A stretch of 17,853 bases of DNA from Flavobacterium psychrophilum (lineage in GTDB: Bacteria > Bacteroidota > Bacteroidia > Flavobacteriales > Flavobacteriaceae): assembly GCA_945872245.1 (NCBI GenBank), contig CAMBZB010000040.1:1-17853 (forward strand). The letters run 5' to 3'. This document shows, piece by piece, positions 15,045-17,853 of the stretch (the stretch's first letter is position 1; each line of letters begins with the position of its first letter). Both the position numbers and the translations under genes were made by a program. Under the pieces are notes generated by a model, which saw only the letters and a list, made by a program, of their open reading frames with translations, searched no databases and had not been told where the DNA came from.

Positions 15045-15146
15045 TTTAAATTGTTTGTCTATCTTGACTACTGTAGTGCGTTAAACTTGCCCATAACTAG
15101 CTGATTCTTGTGTGGTGTTTGCAAATGGAAATATTTAGAACCACAA

Positions 15147-16667
15147 TTAAAAAGAATAACCAATGCCGGAATATAATCCAAATAAATAGGGCTTGAAATT
15201 AGCTCCACGAGAACTAAAAGTATTAAATTGGTATTTAATAACGGGTTCAACTCTAAATTCAAGATTTTTCAAAATGCCGTATTTTAAACCCATACCAACA
15301 TTGCCGCTAAAATGAACATCATTCAAATTATTGGCCTTGCCCACGTTAATTTTATCATTTAACAATCGCAAGGAAATGTCATTCTGATTTAAAAACAAAG
15401 TACTCATTCCTCCAATAAATTCAATACCAAATCTTTTGTTTAAAACTACGTACGACAGTTCTAGCGGCAACTCAATATACCCCATTTTTTGATTTAAGAT
15501 CCCACTGTCATTTACATTAGACGTATTTGTAGATAAACTTGAAACTCCCAATTCAATTGAAGAACCTTGCAAAAGAAGTGTCGTTACTCCACCTAACGTT
15601 GAATTTAGTGGAACGTCAGTAGTATTATAATTCATTGAAACGGAATTTATACCCGATCTTAATATTAATTTTTTACTCAAAGTATAATTCACCCCCAAAC
15701 CAATACTTAGGCTTGTGTTATATTCTTTTTTATTGGATTCTAAATACTGGTCTAGTGATGATCCATTAGCCAAAGAATTTAAATATACGGGGGCAATATT
15801 GGTGTTGATTTGCCATCGACTTAGCTTTTGTTTCTTGATGGTTTTCTTTTCTTTTTCTTTCAACAATTCTTCAAACTCATTAGACTCAACTTTAGTGGTT
15901 TTTGTTGATTCCGTTTTATTATTTTCTTCTAAAACCAATTTCGACTGTTTGGAATTATCTAGCAAATCTATTTTCATTTGATTTTTAGAAACCTCTTTTT
16001 CAGCATTTAATTTAACAATCTTATTTTCAACAACGACCAAATTGTTAGAATCAGTTTGATTTAAAAATTTGTCATTTTCTTTGGGTTTTTCTTTATTTAA
16101 TGGCGCATTTCCTTTTCTTGAATAATTTTCATTATTTGCTAAAACGGATTTGGTAAAACTTTGCACTTCGTTTTGATTTTGGTTAATTGCTGCTGTTTTG
16201 ATGTTTTTGGTCGATTTTTTATTTTTTAAATCACTCTTGCTTTTTTTGTTTTCATCTAATAAAACAATGACGTTAGTATCCTTTTTATTAGCTGTTTTCG
16301 ATATGTTTGGTTGGTTTAATAAATTATCTTCCGTATTTATGGATTCTGAAGTTGCAATAGCATCAAGGTTCTTGATTGGTTTTTCAAAAGGGATGTTTTT
16401 GAGGTTTGATTTCCCTATAGATTTGGTTTTTTCCTGAATAACAACTCCATTATTAGTATTCTTATAAAACAAGGTGTTTGAAATCCAAAAACCTAATACC
16501 AAGGAAGCAGTAATACCCGAAAGTTTCCACCATAAAGGGATAGCACGTCTTTTTTTCTTTTCTTCCAAGTTGATTTTAATGTTTTCCCAAACCAAATCGG
16601 GAGGAATTTTCTCAAAATCTTTAAGCTTATCTTGAAAGAGTTGGTCTATTTTTTTTCTTTCACTCAT
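15147..16667 (-). CDS. Predicted trans-envelope protein: inner-membrane segment, long linker, outer-membrane beta-barrel
   Basis: The 506-residue product has no N-terminal signal peptide. A basic cytoplasmic N-terminus (1-44, MSERKKIDQLFQDKLKDFEK, then VWENI and a KKKRR stretch) precedes one membrane segment (about 45-67). A Lys/Asn/Glu-rich linker of about 215 residues follows, and then a beta-rich domain (about 283-506) resembling small outer-membrane barrels. It ends GIGYSF, an aromatic-terminated barrel signal. The start ATG overlaps the stop of the ECF sigma gene (ATGA at 16664-16667), so translation is coupled. By position the N-terminus could be an anti-sigma-like partner of the sigma factor, receiving a signal from the barrel through the linker. 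This is inference, since no known anti-sigma motif is evident. No transport function can be assigned. Confidence 0.82.
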   Translation of the reverse strand: MSERKKIDQLFQDKLKDFEKIPPDLVWENIKINLEEKKKRRAIPLWWKLSGITASLVLGFWISNTLFYKNTNNGVVIQEKTKSIGKSNLKNIPFEKPIKNLDAIATSESINTEDNLLNQPNISKTANKKDTNVIVLLDENKKSKSDLKNKKSTKNIKTAAINQNQNEVQSFTKSVLANNENYSRKGNAPLNKEKPKENDKFLNQTDSNNLVVVENKIVKLNAEKEVSKNQMKIDLLDNSKQSKLVLEENNKTESTKTTKVESNEFEELLKEKEKKTIKKQKLSRWQINTNIAPVYLNSLANGSSLDQYLESNKKEYNTSLSIGLGVNYTLSKKLILRSGINSVSMNYNTTDVPLNSTLGGVTTLLLQGSSIELGVSSLSTNTSNVNDSGILNQKMGYIELPLELSYVVLNKRFGIEFIGGMSTLFLNQNDISLRLLNDKINVGKANNLNDVHFSGNVGMGLKYGILKNLEFRVEPVIKYQFNTFSSRGANFKPYLFGLYSGIGYSF

Positions 16668-17215
16668 TTTATACTAGACTTAATTATGTTCGAATCGCTT
16701 TCTATTTTTCCTTTCAAACTCATTCTTGCCCTAAACAAATTTGACTTTGATGTGCCGATATTTATATTTAACATTTCTGCAATTTCTTGATGTAAATAAC
16801 CATCTATAACATACAAATTGAACACTAATCGATACCTATCAGGAAGTTCCTGAATGATTTTTATCAAATATTCCATCGAAATATCATCCGTTTTATCGAG
16901 ATCAACATCGTCCTCGATATCTTCAATTCTATTTTCGTAAGCTAAATCAAAAAAGGTTTCTTTTCTATATTGTTGAATGATATAATTAATAAACACTCTT
17001 TTTATCCAACCATCAAAAGAACCCTTAAATGCAAATTGATGAATCTTTTCAAAAACCAGCAAAAACCCATCTTGCAAATTATCCTGGGCTTCGATAGGAT
17101 TTCGAGAATACTTTAGGCAAACAGAGAACAACATAGAACTGTATTCTCTATATAATTGTTCCTGAGCCTTCCTGTCATTCTTCTTACATCCGTTTATGAG
17201 TTGTTCTATACTCAA
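16664..17215 (-). CDS. ECF-type RNA polymerase sigma factor
   Basis: The 183-residue sigma-70 family factor has only regions 2 and 4. Region 2 (about 21-86) includes DNLQDGFLLVFEKIHQF and WIKRVFINYIIQQYRK, for -10 recognition and core binding. Region 4 (about 120-172) has ELPDRYRLVFNLYVIDGYLH and the helix-turn-helix HQEIAEMLNINIGTSKSNLFRARMSL, trimmed here to its main residues. It redirects RNA polymerase to a small regulon in response to a signal. The start is TTG (17213-17215); the frame upstream hits a stop at 17231-17233 with no ATG. It overlaps the membrane/barrel gene by ATGA, so that protein probably controls or is controlled by it. No TAnnTTTG promoter is visible upstream. Confidence 0.93.
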   Translation of the reverse strand: MSIEQLINGCKKNDRKAQEQLYREYSSMLFSVCLKYSRNPIEAQDNLQDGFLLVFEKIHQFAFKGSFDGWIKRVFINYIIQQYRKETFFDLAYENRIEDIEDDVDLDKTDDISMEYLIKIIQELPDRYRLVFNLYVIDGYLHQEIAEMLNINIGTSKSNLFRARMSLKGKIESDSNIIKSSIK

Positions 17216-17553
17216 AAGCTATGGGTTTTATTTTAAGTAAATTATTTATGATTATAATTCTATAAAGAAATTTGAATTATCTTGATTTTCAAGTTACGTT
17301 TAAAATCCGAGTAATTTAAACCTAGTTTGCTTCCTAACTTTAAAGTCTTTATTACAGATAATCATTCCTAATAAAGGTGTTTTTAAGAAGTGTCTTTTAA
17401 TTAATTTATAATTGTACAAACCGATTTTACGGCTTGGCGATGTGGCGGATTTTTACCACAAAAGCTCATTAGAAATACTGCTATTGAATCTTGCACAAAT
17501 GTTTCATAGAAGCACTTCAGCCGCCATATTGCCAAACCGATGTTGTGTGTGGT
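17216..17553. other. 338-bp gene-free spacer upstream of the sigma factor
   Basis: The first about 210 bp after the sigma start are A/T-rich, with no ORF and no TAnnTTTG box facing the sigma gene. The remainder (17430-17550) is the inverted repeat B that follows the truncated paralogue. No RNA gene was recognised. Confidence 0.7.
17430..17550 (-). repeat. attC-like imperfect inverted repeat B, 3' of the truncated paralogue
   Basis: Arms CGGCTTGGCGATGTGGCGG (17430-17448) and CCGCCATATTGCCAAACCG (17521-17539) pair at 16 of 19 positions. All three mismatches are transitions that allow G-U pairing in RNA or G-T pairing in folded ssDNA. The spacer is 72 bp, close to the 70 bp of repeat A. The element abuts the downstream gene's stop codon through ATGTTGTGTGTGG. 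It shares GCCAAAC and CCGCCAT cores with repeat A. Confidence 0.72.
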
Positions 17554-17853
17554 TTATTTTACATTTACAGTAATTCGGTTGTAATAAATTGTAGTTGTTG
17601 CTTCAAAACCAGAATCCGTTCCTATAATTACCCAAAGTTCTCCGTTTGAATTAGAAATAACATTAATGGGCATTGTTGTGCTTAAAGATTTTAGTTTGTA
17701 CACCAACAAATCTGTGCCATTAGCAAAATTACCTATAAGTTTCATATTTGTACCGTCTTGACTTTGATTGCCTTTATCAATATTCATTCTGTAATTGTTG
17801 TCTGAATTGTCCAATACTTTCATTGGTTCATTGGTCGATGCACCAGCTTTAAT
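17554..17853 (-). CDS. C-terminal part of a paralogue of the 14109-15044 protein (runs off the window)
   Basis: Only the last 99 codons are present; the frame stays open to the window edge, so the start lies outside. The visible part aligns with the middle of the T9SS-sorted neighbour: KAGAS.NEP, YRMNIDKGNQ, NGELWVIIGTDSGFE and TTIYYNRIT. It stops at ITVNVK, where the neighbour continues for about 90 residues into its T9SS sorting domain. This copy must therefore use another route to its location, for example a lipoprotein signal, or stay in the periplasm. The function is unknown. The stop codon is followed by repeat B, as its paralogue is followed by repeat A. Confidence 0.85.
   Translation of the reverse strand: MKAGASTNEPMKVLDNSDNNYRMNIDKGNQSQDGTNMKLIGNFANGTDLLVYKLKSLSTTMPINVISNSNGELWVIIGTDSGFEATTTIYYNRITVNVK

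Larger units (their letters stand above)
13982..15097 (-). mobile_element. Candidate gene cassette carrying the T9SS-sorted protein
   Basis: On the minus strand GTTATGGGC (plus 15089-15097) lies before the gene. Its perfect complement GCCCATAAC (plus 14095-14103) lies just after the stop codon and starts the attC-like repeat. In integron cassettes the first bases of the cassette pair with the first bases of its own attC, as here. No TAnnTTTG box precedes the gene inside the unit, which agrees with the usual lack of promoters in cassettes. No integrase is in the window, and the outer end of the attC-like site lacks a clear GTT core. Confidence 0.38.

Noticed and set aside
15068..15262. 64-codon minus-strand frame overlapping the end of the barrel gene
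   Set aside because: It overlaps the conserved C-terminal barrel strands in another frame and crosses the 9-bp cassette boundary; no supporting features.

Overview
The window reads as chromosomal DNA of a gliding member of the Flavobacteriaceae, most likely Flavobacterium or a close relative. The evidence is low G+C, the gliding genes gldD and gldE downstream of mutY and ssb, a type IX secretion (T9SS) C-terminal sorting domain, TAnnTTTG-type -7 promoter boxes, no obvious Shine-Dalgarno sequences, and TTG/GTG starts that only make sense by protein alignment. No tRNA, rRNA, CRISPR array or transposase was seen.

Positions 1-4260: a tandem pair of secreted M16 metallopeptidase-family proteins, one with the zinc site and one without; then a convergent EamA/DMT permease; then a small heavy-metal-associated lipoprotein with a CxxxC site, closed by a bidirectional terminator.

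Positions 4258-7700: a minus-strand operon mutY-ssb-gldE-gldD, combining oxidised-guanine repair, ssDNA binding and two gliding/T9SS-associated membrane proteins. Positions 7730-10110, plus strand: hup (HU), a 30-residue extremely basic protein ending in a terminator, a 200-bp spacer full of heptamer tandem repeats, and rng (RNase E/G family without the zinc-link cysteines). A small palindrome, a terminator and a structured element (possibly the Flavo-1 RNA motif) separate rng from tadA. tadA and dxs diverge from a 38-bp spacer in which both -7 boxes point at the start codons. dgt converges on dxs.

Positions 13,867-17,853 look like the accessory end. A secreted, T9SS-sorted protein of unknown function (14109-15044) and a truncated-by-window paralogue (17554 onward) lie on the minus strand, and each is followed within about 5-15 bp of its stop by a related about 120-bp imperfect inverted repeat with about 70 bp between the arms. 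The first gene is also bracketed by a perfect 9-bp inverted match. Together this resembles integron gene cassettes with attC-like sites (a CALIN-type arrangement without a visible integrase). This is the most interesting signal in the window. Between the two paralogues lies a translationally coupled pair: an ECF sigma factor and a protein that appears to run from the cytoplasm through the inner membrane, across the periplasm on a long polar linker, and into an outer-membrane beta-barrel.
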